Below are positions 31,292 to 40,243 of a DNA stretch of 64,000 bases, one piece after another (the first letter of the stretch is position 1; each line of letters begins with the position of its first letter). The notes under the pieces are model-generated. The model saw only the letters and a list, made by a program, of their open reading frames with translations. It ran no database searches and had not been told where the DNA came from. This stretch comes from Clostridia bacterium (GTDB taxonomy: Bacteria > Bacillota > Clostridia > TANB77 > CAG-508): contig JAGAIV010000039.1 in NCBI GenBank assembly GCA_017626365.1, positions 49,630 through 113,629 of the forward strand, given 5' to 3'. The position numbers were made by a program, and so were the translations under genes.

Positions 31292-31366
31292 TGGTGACCC
31301 CGACGGGAATCGAACCCATGTCTCCGCCGTGAAAGGGCGATGTCTTAACCGCTTGACCACGGGGCC
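31292..31366 (-). tRNA. tRNA-Glu (anticodon TTC)
   Basis: Acceptor GGCCCCG with CGGGGTC, anticodon loop CTTTCAC in the stem GCC/GGC, T loop GTTCGATTC, discriminator A and encoded CCA. Confidence 0.95.
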
Positions 31367-31398
31367 TTATAGAAAGAATACTTTTTAAAAGTATTCTT

Positions 31399-31474
31399 TG
31401 GTGAGCCATCGCAGACTCGAACTGCGGACAACTTGATTAAAAGTCAAGTGCTCTACCACCTGAGCTAATGGCCC
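31399..31474 (-). tRNA. tRNA-Lys (anticodon TTT)
   Basis: Acceptor GGGCCAT with ATGGCTC, D arm AGCTCAGGTGGTAGAGC, anticodon loop CTTTTAA, T loop GTTCGAGTC, discriminator A and encoded CCA. Confidence 0.95.
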
Positions 31475-31588
31475 AAAAATGTACCTAAAAAACAGGTACC
31501 TAAATATACTACTACATTTTGCACTTTCTGTCAATCCCTTTTTCACTTTTTTTTCATTTTTTTGTAACAAAATGTTCGTATTTATGCT

Positions 31589-31774
31589 TTATGCATTTAT
31601 CATGTTAATTAATTCATCAACATCGATTCCATGAACCATACATGCTTCTTCAATGGTTTCTCCTTGTGATGCTGGGCATCCTAAGCAGTGCATTCCTGCA
31701 TTTAATAAGATTTCTGCTTTTTCTGGTGCTACTTCTAATAATTCTCCAATTGTCATTGTCTTCTCTATTTTCAT
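31589..31774 (-). CDS. DUF1858 redox-disulfide domain protein
   Basis: The 61-residue protein is one DUF1858 domain: KTMTIGELLEVAPEKAEILL, then a Cys pair in MHCLGCP. This domain is linked to hybrid-cluster proteins and may act as a small thiol redox or metal-binding protein. The ATG at 31774 is preceded by GGAGGAG. It is a single gene downstream of the tRNA cluster; its partner is not in the window. Confidence 0.85.
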   Translation of the reverse strand: MKIEKTMTIGELLEVAPEKAEILLNAGMHCLGCPASQGETIEEACMVHGIDVDELINMINA

Positions 31775-31819
31775 ATACTCTCCTCCTTTTTATATAACTT
31801 ATTATTGCGCTAGAGTAGG

Positions 31820-31892
31820 CAAACGTAGCAATTGCACGTATCTCAAGCGTGCTTTAGTCGAGCGTGAAAAGTCCAATTGCTAGCAAGATTTG
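31820..31892 (-). repeat. Dispersed repeat, copy 1 (about 73 bp)
   Basis: On the minus strand this matches 58635-58706 on the plus strand, including 25 identical bases (31845-31869 against 58658-58682). The ends carry complementary AGCAATTG and CAATTGCT, so the element can fold into a hairpin. It lies just upstream of the T4SS operon. Confidence 0.7.
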
Positions 31893-32002
31893 CCGGACTG
31901 CAAGGCACTTTTTTATTATTTTTTTCATATTTTACCATATTTATTCAAAAAAGTATAGACAAATTTTATTTTTTGTTGTATGATTCATTCTAGCGTTAGG
32001 TG

Positions 32003-32155
32003 GTGATAGCTTTGGAACATTTAGTTCATTTATTTTTTATCACTTTCGGCCTAAACATCTTTATTGTTTTTTATTTCATGTATCTTTTTTTCGATACTAT
32101 TATTTTCCACAATTTACAAGGTTCAAAATTGAATTTAAAACAACAACATAAGTAA
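32003..32155 (+). CDS. Small membrane protein heading the T4SS operon
   Basis: A 50-codon open frame begins at GTG 32003 (or TTG 32012) after TTAGGTG-like sequence and ends 16 bp before the VirD4-like gene. The product has one strongly hydrophobic stretch (FGLNIFIVFYFMYLFF) and a short basic tail. No family recognised. Support is positional and compositional: tight spacing to the next gene and a membrane helix like other T4SS parts. The start codon is uncertain. Confidence 0.45.
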   Translation: MIALEHLVHLFFITFGLNIFIVFYFMYLFFDTIIFHNLQGSKLNLKQQHK

Positions 32156-32171
32156 ACTAGGAGGCTTTTTT

Positions 32172-33899
32172 ATGATACTTTTTAAAAAGATATTTTGTCG
32201 TTTTGTTTTTATTAGTTTTATTTTAGCAATCTCTTTAACCATTGGTTTTATTTTATTTAAACCGATTTATCTTGCAGATTCTATTATGATTCCTTATTCC
32301 TTACATCCTTATGATATTTGCATCCGTTATCCTGATTCGTGGAACAAAATAAAATTATATTTTATATTATTTTATTTTCTTTCTACTATCTTTTGTGGAA
32401 ATTCTATTTATTCGATACTTTATAAAAATTGTATTTCAAAAAAAGTCAAGAAAAATAAAAAACAATCTTCAACAATGTCCCAAAATTCTAACAGCATTTC
32501 TTTATTTGTCGGAAAAAACGAAAGTGATAATTTAGTGGTTATTCCAGAAAAAAGTTTATATCAAAATATTTTTATTTCCGGAACGATTGGTAGTGGCAAG
32601 ACCTCTTCTTGTATGTATCCTTTTACAAAACAATTAATTAGTTACAAATCAAATTCCCCCGATGAAAAAATTGGCATGCTTATTTTAGATGTAAAGGGCA
32701 ATTTTTACAAAGAAGTGCTGCGTTTTTCTAATTTTTCGAATCGTTTAGATGATGTTTTTGTGATTGAACTTGGTGGAAAGGTATTTTATAACCCCTTGGA
32801 TAAACCAAACTTAAAACCTTCTGTGATAGCGAATCGTTTGAAAACGATCTTAACTTTATTTTCTCCTAACAATTCCGAATCCTATTGGTTGGATAAGGTA
32901 GAAACTGTTTTAACAGAGGCAATTAAACTTTGCAGATTGTATAATGATGGATATGTTACTTTTGTAGAACTTCACAAATTAGTAACGATGAAAGATTATT
33001 TTTTAGATAAATTAGATGTTATCAAAGAACAATTTACGAAAGGGCTACTTTCTAAAAAAGATTGTTATGATGCTCTTTCTAGTATTGAATTTTTTGAAAA
33101 AGAACTTTTTTCCTTAGACCAAAGAACTCTTTCTATTATTCAATCTGAAATTACTCGAATTACTAATTGTTTTATTTCAGATTATGATGTTCTTCATACC
33201 TTTTGCCCGAAAAAAGAAGAAATCAATTTTAAAGGTTTTTATGATTTAATTCAGAATGGAAAAATTGTTGTGCTAAATATGAATATTTCAGAGTATCAGA
33301 ATTTATCTAAAATTATTGCTACTTATTTAAAATTAGATTTTCAAACAGAGGTGCTAAACCGATTATCTTCTAAAACACTAACTTCTACAAGAAGTGTTGC
33401 TTTTATATGTGATGAATTTCACGAATATTGTACCACCACCGATGCTGACTTCTTTGCTCAATCTAGAGAAGCAAAATGTATTAATATTGTAGCAACGCAA
33501 AGTTATTCTTCTTTACTCCATTCTTTAAAAGATGAATATGCTGTTAAGGTTATTCTCCAAAATATGATTAATAAATTATGGTTTCGAACTGATGATAGTT
33601 ATACGATTGAGGATATTCAAAAACAAATTGGAAAAGAAGATAAGATTAAAGTTTCAAAATCGATTAGTGAAAATGCACCAAAAACCCATTTTCACTATTT
33701 GACCAATTCTTTTGTTTCTCACGATTCTGGCTTATCAGAAAGCATTAATGAATCCATTCATAATGATTTTATTTATGATTCACATTTTTTTACACAAGAA
33801 TTAGAAACATTTTCTTGTTTATCTTTTTTATCTGACGGATATAAAATTTTAAAACCAATGAAATTAAAACTAATTCCCTATTTTGTTAATAAATTTTAA
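32172..33899 (+). CDS. VirD4/TraG-type type IV coupling ATPase
   Basis: The ATG at 32172 follows AGGAGG. The 575-residue protein has two N-terminal membrane helices (about 10-30 and 62-80), Walker A SGTIGSGKTSS near 138-148, Walker B LILDVKG and the TraG/TraM-recognition region (FICDEFHEY, then INIVATQSYSSL). It is a hexameric coupling protein that brings DNA or protein substrates to a type IV secretion channel. It heads a plus-strand operon with a pilin-like, a VirB6-like and a VirB3/PrgI-like gene; VirB4 is across gyrA on the other strand. No relaxase gene is visible, so the substrate is unknown. Confidence 0.9.
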   Translation: MILFKKIFCRFVFISFILAISLTIGFILFKPIYLADSIMIPYSLHPYDICIRYPDSWNKIKLYFILFYFLSTIFCGNSIYSILYKNCISKKVKKNKKQSSTMSQNSNSISLFVGKNESDNLVVIPEKSLYQNIFISGTIGSGKTSSCMYPFTKQLISYKSNSPDEKIGMLILDVKGNFYKEVLRFSNFSNRLDDVFVIELGGKVFYNPLDKPNLKPSVIANRLKTILTLFSPNNSESYWLDKVETVLTEAIKLCRLYNDGYVTFVELHKLVTMKDYFLDKLDVIKEQFTKGLLSKKDCYDALSSIEFFEKELFSLDQRTLSIIQSEITRITNCFISDYDVLHTFCPKKEEINFKGFYDLIQNGKIVVLNMNISEYQNLSKIIATYLKLDFQTEVLNRLSSKTLTSTRSVAFICDEFHEYCTTTDADFFAQSREAKCINIVATQSYSSLLHSLKDEYAVKVILQNMINKLWFRTDDSYTIEDIQKQIGKEDKIKVSKSISENAPKTHFHYLTNSFVSHDSGLSESINESIHNDFIYDSHFFTQELETFSCLSFLSDGYKILKPMKLKLIPYFVNKF

Positions 33900-33910
33900 G
33901 GAGGTATTTT

Positions 33911-34241
33911 ATGAAAAATAAAAAAATATTTTTTATATGTTTTATTTTAATTATATTTATGATTTGTTTATTTTCTTTTTCCCAAAATTCTTTTGCCGCT
34001 GACCAAAAATTAGTAAATACTTTAAAAAAGGCTTTTGAACAGATTGAAGATTGGCTTTTAAAATTAGCTACTCCTGCAGCGGCTGTTGCAGTGCGGAACT
34101 GGTGTGTTTATGAAAAAATTTAGTTTTGGTGATGAAGAACGAATTCGTACTGGTAAAAAATTAATTAAGGGTTCTTTATTTTCTTATGGTTTTATTTTAG
34201 CAATTGATTTGATTTTATCTACAATAAAATCATTTATTTAA
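33911..34241 (+). CDS. VirB2/pilin-like small membrane protein, needs +1 shift at CGG
   Basis: The ATG at 33911 follows AAGGAGG. The zero frame encodes a signal-like helix (about 5-28, ending SFA-A), a short amphipathic part and the start of a hydrophobic segment (LATPAAAVAV), then meets CGG at 34094-34096 (codon 62) and stops ten codons later. With a one-base skip the segment continues (AVGTGVFM), followed by a basic loop (KKFSFGDEERIRTGKKLI) and a second membrane helix, ending at TAA 34239-34241. The 109-residue result has the signal-plus-two-helix layout of T4SS major pilins, including the helix-loop-helix with glycine. Position between VirD4 and VirB6-like genes supports this. Sequence similarity is weak, so pilin is inferred from layout. 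Confidence 0.75.
34094..34096 (+). other. +1 frameshift site at CGG codon in the pilin-like gene
   Basis: Zero-frame GCA GTG CGG AAC TGG; the extended frame reads GTG then GGA ACT GGT GTG. The extended frame carries the second membrane helix, which a pilin needs. Confidence 0.78.
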
Positions 34242-34258
34242 GTTAGGATGTGGTATCC

Positions 34259-35140
34259 ATGGAAGAAGAAGTTAATATTGCATCTACTATTATTGATTCT
34301 ATCAATTCTATTTTTCAGACTTTATTTTCTTCAATTGATATGAGTATTTCTTATATTTTAGATGAGGTTACTTTTATTGATAGTAGTATTTTAGACACTT
34401 CTTATTTTTCTTCTATTTTTGGTCGTTCTTCCTCTAGTGGTATTTTACTTATTTCAAATTCTCTTATTTTCGGATTTCTACTTTATTATGCTACACGATT
34501 ATTACTTTCACATTTATTAATTACTCAGGTAGAACGTCCTAGTAGTTTTGTTTTAAAATTAGTATTTTATGCTATTTGCATGAATTGTTCTTTGTTTATT
34601 TGTGAGAGGCTTATATTTTTTAATGATATTATTTGTTCTTTTATTCGAGAAATTGGAGGAAACTTATTTGGCTCTTCTATTAGCTTTTCTAATTTATTTG
34701 ATAAAATAAATTCTATTATTGTAGTTGAGGAAACTAATTTTAATTTATTTTCCATTGATGGTATTTTAAAAAGTTTTTTATCTGTTAGTTTAATGAATCT
34801 TGCTTTTACCTATTCGATTCGTTTTATCTTAATAAAAGTATTTGTGTTAATAGCACCTTTTGCATTTTTATCTTTATCGAATCAAGCAACTTCCTCATTT
34901 TTTAAAGCTTGGTTTAAGTGTTTTATTTGTCTATTATTGGTACAAATTTTTATTGCTTTTATTTTAGTTATTATTTTTTCCATGGATTTTAACCCGAATG
35001 ATTCACTTTCTAAATTTTTAATTTGTGGATCTATTTTTTCTTTAATAAAAGCAAATGATTTGGTAAGACAATTTTTAGGTGGTATTAGTACCGATATTTC
35101 TACTGGAATGCGCAATTTATCTTCTGTTTTAAAAACATAA
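34259..35140 (+). CDS. VirB6/TrbL-like multi-pass membrane protein
   Basis: I use the ATG at 34259 with AGGATG upstream; an in-frame GTG at 34250 is less well placed. The 293-residue protein has an extracellular-like N-terminal part and about six membrane helices (for example FGFLLYYATRLLLSHLL, and FRFI-type helices to the end). It ends with IKANDLVRQFLGGISTDIS. Layout and operon position fit the VirB6/TrbL component that lines the inner-membrane channel of a T4SS. Sequence conservation in this family is low, so the assignment rests partly on context. The next gene starts 15 bp on. Confidence 0.7.
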   Translation: MEEEVNIASTIIDSINSIFQTLFSSIDMSISYILDEVTFIDSSILDTSYFSSIFGRSSSSGILLISNSLIFGFLLYYATRLLLSHLLITQVERPSSFVLKLVFYAICMNCSLFICERLIFFNDIICSFIREIGGNLFGSSISFSNLFDKINSIIVVEETNFNLFSIDGILKSFLSVSLMNLAFTYSIRFILIKVFVLIAPFAFLSLSNQATSSFFKAWFKCFICLLLVQIFIAFILVIIFSMDFNPNDSLSKFLICGSIFSLIKANDLVRQFLGGISTDISTGMRNLSSVLKT

Positions 35141-35155
35141 ATAAAGGAGGATTTT

Positions 35156-35434
35156 ATGAAATTTATTTTTCCGCAAAATTATAATTTTAATCATAGGTTA
35201 CTTGGTATATTTGATACTTCTACTATTATTGTAAATGGAATTTGGGCACTTTTTGTTTTTTGCTTTTTAAATTTATTTTTTCATAATTTAAATATGAAAA
35301 TATTTTTATTTATTATTTTGGTTTTTCCTGTTTTTTTATTTAGTATTATTGGATTTAATCATGAAAATATTTTATATGTGTTCTATTATATTTTAAAGTT
35401 TATGAAACGACCTAAAATTTATCTTTACAAATAA
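35156..35434 (+). CDS. VirB3/PrgI-like small T4SS membrane protein
   Basis: The ATG at 35156 follows AAAGGAGG. The 92-residue protein has the PrgI layout: short N-terminal strand (FIFPQNYNF), then two adjacent membrane helices (about 25-45 and 48-65) and a basic tail (FMKRPKIYLYK). These proteins partner VirB4 in the T4SS inner-membrane complex. It is the last T4SS gene of the plus-strand operon. Confidence 0.75.
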   Translation: MKFIFPQNYNFNHRLLGIFDTSTIIVNGIWALFVFCFLNLFFHNLNMKIFLFIILVFPVFLFSIIGFNHENILYVFYYILKFMKRPKIYLYK

Positions 35435-35447
35435 TTTCGCCTTTTTA

Positions 35448-35476
35448 TTGTAATCGTCTCCTTAAAATGATATAAT
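35448..35476 (+). promoter_or_regulatory. Promoter of dnaD-dnaC
   Basis: TTGTAA at 35448-35453 and TATAAT at 35471-35476 are 17 bp apart, a strong sigma-A-type promoter. It separates the primosome genes from the T4SS operon. Confidence 0.75.
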
Positions 35477-35537
35477 TTGATAAGATTATTACGAATGATT
35501 AAAATATTTTAGGTGGCTTTTTAAGGAGAAGTTGATT

Positions 35538-36503
35538 ATGAAATTAGAACAAAATGACCTTTCGATGATGTTTTCTACTACAGAAATTTCAGATGTTTTT
35601 TTTACAGAATATCTTTCACAAGCAACTGGTGATGCTATTAAAGTATATTTATATGTTTTATTTTTATCAAAATATGGAAAAGATGTAAAATTAAATGATT
35701 TATCAAAAAAACTTTCTTTACCTTTAAAAACCATTCAAGATAGTTTGAAATATTGGGAAGATTGTGGTGTTATTACGAAAAAAACAACCGGTTTTATTGT
35801 AAATAACTTGCAAGAAATTGAACTTCATAAGTTATATAAACCAAGAGTTTCTGTTTTAGCAGATACGAAAAAAACGGAGGAAAATCAATATAGGGCGAAA
35901 GCAATTGAGGCAATTAATACTTCTTTCTTCCAAGGTATCATGTCTCCTTCTTGGTATAATGATATTGATTTATGGTTTAAGAAATATGGTTTTGATGAGC
36001 AAGTCATGCTTGCATTATTTCGATATTGTTTTGAGCGCTCTGCTTTACATAGAAATTATATTCAAACTGTTGCAGAAGCTTGGCATAAAAATAATATTAA
36101 AACCTTTTCGGATTTAGATTTATATTATCAAAAAGAGGAAAAAATGAATGTATTAAAAAAATCAATTGCGAAAAAGCTTGGTTTAAATCGTATGTTAACA
36201 CAATATGAAGAAGCTTATATTGAAAAATGGGTAGTTGATTTTGGATATGGTCTTGATGTTATTGATCTTGCTTTAAAGAAGACTACTTCAAAATCTAATT
36301 TTAGTTTTGATTATATTGATAAAATTCTATCTGATTGGAATGAGCATCATTTAAAGACAGTAGCTGATGTAGAAAAATTCTTAAATGATATGAAAAATAA
36401 ACAAAAAAATATAAGAGAATTAGAAAAGAAAAGTTATCAACATTATGAGCAAAATAAGTTAGATAATTTGGATTCTTTATATGCAAATGTGCAAAAATCT
36501 TAA
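35538..36503 (+). CDS. dnaD: DnaD-type primosome protein
   Basis: The ATG at 35538 follows AAGGAG. The 321-residue protein has an N-terminal winged-helix domain (about 10-95; SKKLSLPLKTIQDSLKYWED) and two DnaB_2/DDBH2 domains (about 120-200 and 215-290), including WYNDIDLWFKKYGFDEQ and the YI-x-K-W-x-DFG motif (YIEKWVVDFGYG). DnaD remodels DNA and helps load the replicative helicase. It lies 20 bp before the helicase loader gene and has its own promoter. Confidence 0.9.
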   Translation: MKLEQNDLSMMFSTTEISDVFFTEYLSQATGDAIKVYLYVLFLSKYGKDVKLNDLSKKLSLPLKTIQDSLKYWEDCGVITKKTTGFIVNNLQEIELHKLYKPRVSVLADTKKTEENQYRAKAIEAINTSFFQGIMSPSWYNDIDLWFKKYGFDEQVMLALFRYCFERSALHRNYIQTVAEAWHKNNIKTFSDLDLYYQKEEKMNVLKKSIAKKLGLNRMLTQYEEAYIEKWVVDFGYGLDVIDLALKKTTSKSNFSFDYIDKILSDWNEHHLKTVADVEKFLNDMKNKQKNIRELEKKSYQHYEQNKLDNLDSLYANVQKS

Positions 36504-36523
36504 AAATTATGTAAGGAGTTTCT

Positions 36524-37532
36524 ATGAATAATTCTACATTAAAAACATTATTAAAAGAATATGAACAAAAAAGATTGTCTGCTCTTTTGGATTTAGATAG
36601 AAGAAAAGAAAAATTGTATGCTTCTTCTCCAAGATTACAAGAAATTGATACGGAATTAAATCATTTTGCTTTAAATACAGCAAAGTCTATTTTGACTTCC
36701 AATAATTCTACGAATTCTTTAGAAGAATTAAAAAAGAAAATTGATTGTTTAAAAGCGGAAAAACAAAAAATATTGGATTCTTTACATTTAGATGATTCAT
36801 TTTTTAAACCAAATTTTAGCTGTTCTAAATGTGAAGATACAGGTTTTGTAAATGTAGATAATCATTATGAACTTTGTAATTGTATTAAGCAAAAATTATT
36901 TGATATGGAATATAATAAGTCAAATATTTCTGATTTAAAAAATCATAATTTTGAACATTTTAATTTTGATTTGTATTCTGATAAAATTAATGAGAATTTA
37001 TATAACTCTAATATTTCTCCTCGTGATAATATAAAGAATATAAAAGATATTGCTGATTCTTTTATTCAAAATTTTGATAATCCAGAAGAAAAAAATCTTT
37101 TATTTGCTGGAAATACAGGACTTCGGAAAATCCTTTTTATCAGATTGTATTGCTTGCGAATTATTAAAACAAGGAAAAACCGTACTTTACCAGACTGCAC
37201 CTGTTATGCTTGATACGATTATTGATTATCGCTTTAATAAGAATAATTCAGATGCTATTTATGATAATATTTTGAATGTTGATTTATTAATTATTGATGA
37301 TTTAGGTACTGAGTCTTTAAATAGTATGAAATTTACGGAAATTTTTAATGTAATTAATACTCGTTTATTAAATCAAAATAATCATATTACAAAAACAATT
37401 ATTTCTACTAATTTGAATTTACAAGAATTACGTTCTAAGTATGATGAAAGAATTTTTTCTAGATTTGTTGGTTATTATAATATTTGTCGCTTTTTTGGTG
37501 ATGATATACGATATAAAAAAAATAAATCCTAA
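36524..37532 (+). CDS. dnaC: DnaC/DnaI-type helicase loader ATPase, needs +1 shift at CGG
   Basis: The ATG at 36524 follows AAGGAG. The zero frame supplies a coiled N-terminus, a zinc-ribbon-like C-x2-C ... C-x-C (SCSKCEDTG, ELCNC) and the first half of Walker A (FAGNTGL), then CGG at 37124-37126 (codon 201). Without a shift it degenerates and stops 29 codons later. Skipping one base gives GNTGLGKSFLSD, a complete Walker A, and the rest of an AAA+ domain with Walker B LLIIDDLGTE and an arginine-finger region (ERIFSRFVG). The product has 335 residues. It loads the replicative helicase with DnaD. A frameshift that restores exactly the glycine of Walker A argues strongly against pseudogene decay. 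Confidence 0.88.
37124..37126 (+). other. +1 frameshift site at CGG codon inside Walker A of the helicase loader
   Basis: Zero-frame GGA CTT CGG AAA ATC; the functional frame reads CTT then GGA AAA TCC TTT. This gives G-L-G-K-S. CTT-C is a known +1 slippery P-site in other systems, but the other six sites lack it. Confidence 0.88.
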
Positions 37533-37556
37533 TTTAAAATTAGGATTCATTTTTTT
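37525..37556. terminator. Bidirectional terminator between dnaC and gyrA
   Basis: AATCCTAATTT and AAATTAGGATT form an 11-bp stem overlapping the dnaC stop codon, followed by seven T; A-rich on the other side for the convergent gyrA transcript. Confidence 0.8.
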
Positions 37557-37558
37557 AT

Positions 37559-40003
37559 TTATTCTTCTTCGATGGCTTCTTCTTTTTCAACAATTTCAAT
37601 GCTTACTACTTTTCCACCATCATTTGTTCTCATTAATGTAACCCCTTGTGTTGATCTTCCTAGTACACTTACATCTTTTACGGCAAGTCTTATTATGGTT
37701 CCTTTATCTGTAATTAACATTACATCTTCATCACCAGTTGCAATTCGAATTCCTACTATTTTTCCTGTTTTTGGTGTAATTTTATATGTAATGACTCCTT
37801 TTCCTCCTCTTGCTTGTACACGGTATTCGTCTAATTCTGTTCTTTTTCCAAATCCGTTTTCTGTAATAGCAAGAAGTGTTGCTTTTGAACCTGTTATAAT
37901 AGATTCCATTCCGATGACAGAATCGTCTTTATCTAATTTAATTCCAATAACACCTTGTGATACTCTTCCTATTGGTCTTACATCTTTTTCATCAAAAGTA
38001 ATACACATTCCTTCTCTTGTAACAAGTACTACATTGTCTTCTCCGTCTGTTAATCGAACAGAAATTAATTCATCATCTTCTTTTAATGTAATTCCTTGTA
38101 GTCCTGTTTTTCTACTAGAATCGTATTCTTTTAATGCTGTTTTCTTAATTAGACCGTTCTTTGTAGCCATAAGCAGATATTTTCCTTCAGCAAAGTTTTG
38201 AATTGGAATAACTGCTGATATTTTCTCTCCGTTATCTAGACTTAGTAGATTTACAATTGCAGTTCCTCTTGCTGTCCTTCCTGCTTCTGGAATTTCATAT
38301 CCTTTTAGTTTATATACTTTTCCACGATTACTAAAGAATAAAATCATGTCATGTGTTGAAGCAGTAAAGATTTGTTTTACAAAGTCTTCTTCTCTTGTTG
38401 CTATTCCAGTAATTCCTTTTCCACCTCTTCTTTGGCTTCTATAGGTATCTACTGGCATTCTTTTTACATATCCAAAATGTGTTAAAGCAATAACGGTTTG
38501 TTCTTCTTTAATTAAATCTTCTATTTCGATATCATCTGTTGCTGCAACAATTTTTGTTCTTCTTTCATCACCAAATTTGTCCCTTACTTCTATTAATTCT
38601 TCTTTAATGATATCAAAAACCAATTTCTCGCTTCCTAAAATTTCTTTTAAGTGTGCAATTAATTTCATTAATTCTTCATATTCTTCTTCTATTTTTTCTC
38701 TTTGTAATCCTGATAATGTTTTTAATCTCATATCTAGAATTGCTTGTGCTTGTATATCAGTAAATCCAAAACGTGCAATTAATCTTTCTTTTGGATCATC
38801 ATAAGAAGAACGAATAATATTAATAATTTCATCAATATTATCTAGAGCTATTTTTAATCCTTCTAAGATGTGAGCTCTTGCTTCTGCTTTTTCTAATTCA
38901 AATTGTGTTCTACGAACAACAACTTCTTTTCTGTGGTCTAAATAGTGTTCAATACATTGTTTTAATGTTAATATTTTTGGTTCTCCATTTACAAGTGCAA
39001 GCATGATAGCACCAAATGTGTCTTGCATTTGTGTGTTTTTATATAAGTGGTTTAATACTACTTGTGCATTGGCATCTCTTTTTAATTCAATCACAATACG
39101 TACACGGTCATTTCTATCAGATTCGTCTCTTAAATCTGAAATTCCTTCAATTCGCTTATCACGAACTAAATGAGAAATGTTTTCAATTAATCTTGCTTTA
39201 TTTACTTGGTATGGTAAAGAAGTAACAATAATTCTTTGTTTATTTCCGCTCATTTCTTCAATTTCAGCTTCTGCTCTTACCGTGATTTTTCCTCTACCTG
39301 TTGTATAAGCATCTTTTATACCATCTCTACCTAAAATCATTCCTCCCGTTGGGAAGTCTGGTCCTTTAATTACTTGCATTAAATCTTCATTTGTAACGTT
39401 ATCTTCTTCGATTACTTTAATAATTCCATTGATAACCTCTGTTAGGTTGTGTGGTGGAATATTAGTAGCCATACCAACAGCAATACCATTTGAACCATTG
39501 ATTAGTAATGCTGGAATTCTTGCTGGTAGTACGGTTGGTTCTTGTAAACGGTCATCATAGTTTGGCATAAAATTAACAGTGTTTTTTTCAATATCAGATA
39601 GCATATAGTTTGAAATTTTAGCCATTCTTGCTTCTGTATACCTCATAGCTGCTGCTCCGTCACCGTCAATAGAACCAAAGTTTCCATGTCCATCAATTAA
39701 CATATAACGAAGTGAAAAATCTTGTGCCATTCTAACCATAGCATCATATACAGATGCATCTCCATGTGGATGGTATCTACCTAGTACAGAACCTACAGTA
39801 TTTGCACATTTTCTATATGGCTTGTCTGAAGTAATTCCATCTTCGTGCATTGCATACAAAATTCTTCTGTGAACTGGTTTTAAACCATCTCTTACATCTG
39901 GTAAAGCACGTTGTACAATTACACTCATGGCATAGTCAATATAAGATGTTTTCATCTCATTTTCAATGTCTCTTTCAATAATTGTTTCTCCTGGTCTATC
40001 CAT
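37559..40003 (-). CDS. gyrA: DNA gyrase subunit A
   Basis: The 814-residue protein is complete: N-terminal winged helix with the active-site Tyr122 (MRYTEARM), tower and coiled-coil regions, and a C-terminal beta-pinwheel with the GyrA box QRRGGKG, which marks it as gyrase rather than topoisomerase IV. With GyrB it introduces negative supercoils. At the quinolone-contact helix the sequence is HPHGDASVYD, so E. coli Ser83 is replaced by Ala83 with Asp87 kept. It lies between the two halves of a T4SS locus rather than next to gyrB. Confidence 0.97.
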   Translation of the reverse strand: MDRPGETIIERDIENEMKTSYIDYAMSVIVQRALPDVRDGLKPVHRRILYAMHEDGITSDKPYRKCANTVGSVLGRYHPHGDASVYDAMVRMAQDFSLRYMLIDGHGNFGSIDGDGAAAMRYTEARMAKISNYMLSDIEKNTVNFMPNYDDRLQEPTVLPARIPALLINGSNGIAVGMATNIPPHNLTEVINGIIKVIEEDNVTNEDLMQVIKGPDFPTGGMILGRDGIKDAYTTGRGKITVRAEAEIEEMSGNKQRIIVTSLPYQVNKARLIENISHLVRDKRIEGISDLRDESDRNDRVRIVIELKRDANAQVVLNHLYKNTQMQDTFGAIMLALVNGEPKILTLKQCIEHYLDHRKEVVVRRTQFELEKAEARAHILEGLKIALDNIDEIINIIRSSYDDPKERLIARFGFTDIQAQAILDMRLKTLSGLQREKIEEEYEELMKLIAHLKEILGSEKLVFDIIKEELIEVRDKFGDERRTKIVAATDDIEIEDLIKEEQTVIALTHFGYVKRMPVDTYRSQRRGGKGITGIATREEDFVKQIFTASTHDMILFFSNRGKVYKLKGYEIPEAGRTARGTAIVNLLSLDNGEKISAVIPIQNFAEGKYLLMATKNGLIKKTALKEYDSSRKTGLQGITLKEDDELISVRLTDGEDNVVLVTREGMCITFDEKDVRPIGRVSQGVIGIKLDKDDSVIGMESIITGSKATLLAITENGFGKRTELDEYRVQARGGKGVITYKITPKTGKIVGIRIATGDEDVMLITDKGTIIRLAVKDVSVLGRSTQGVTLMRTNDGGKVVSIEIVEKEEAIEEE

Positions 40004-40082
40004 TCTCTCTAACCTCTTTTTCTTAATTTTTTATTTCACTGTAATTATACTTTAACCGTAGACAAAATGCAAGAAAAAAAGC

Positions 40083-40126
40083 AAAAAAACATAGAAAAAT
40101 TAGCTTATTTCCCTATGTTTTTTGCC
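40083..40126. terminator. Hairpin/terminator upstream of gyrA
   Basis: GCAAAAAACATAG-like sequence and CTATGTTTTTTGC form a long stem around an AT-rich interior. It can end the leftward T4SS operon (41-45 kb) before gyrA. Confidence 0.65.
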
Positions 40127-40243
40127 ATTTTTTACTATTGAATTATTTATTATTTTTTTAGATTCATTATACTTAAAAAATAAGTATAATAAATGTTATT
40201 TTTCTACTTTATAACTACACTTTTATATACTTCTTTCATTTTT

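Noticed and set aside
37118..37126. Classic P-site slippage (CTT-C) as the general mechanism
   Set aside because: Only the helicase loader has CTT before CGG; the other six preceding codons cannot re-pair after a +1 slip.
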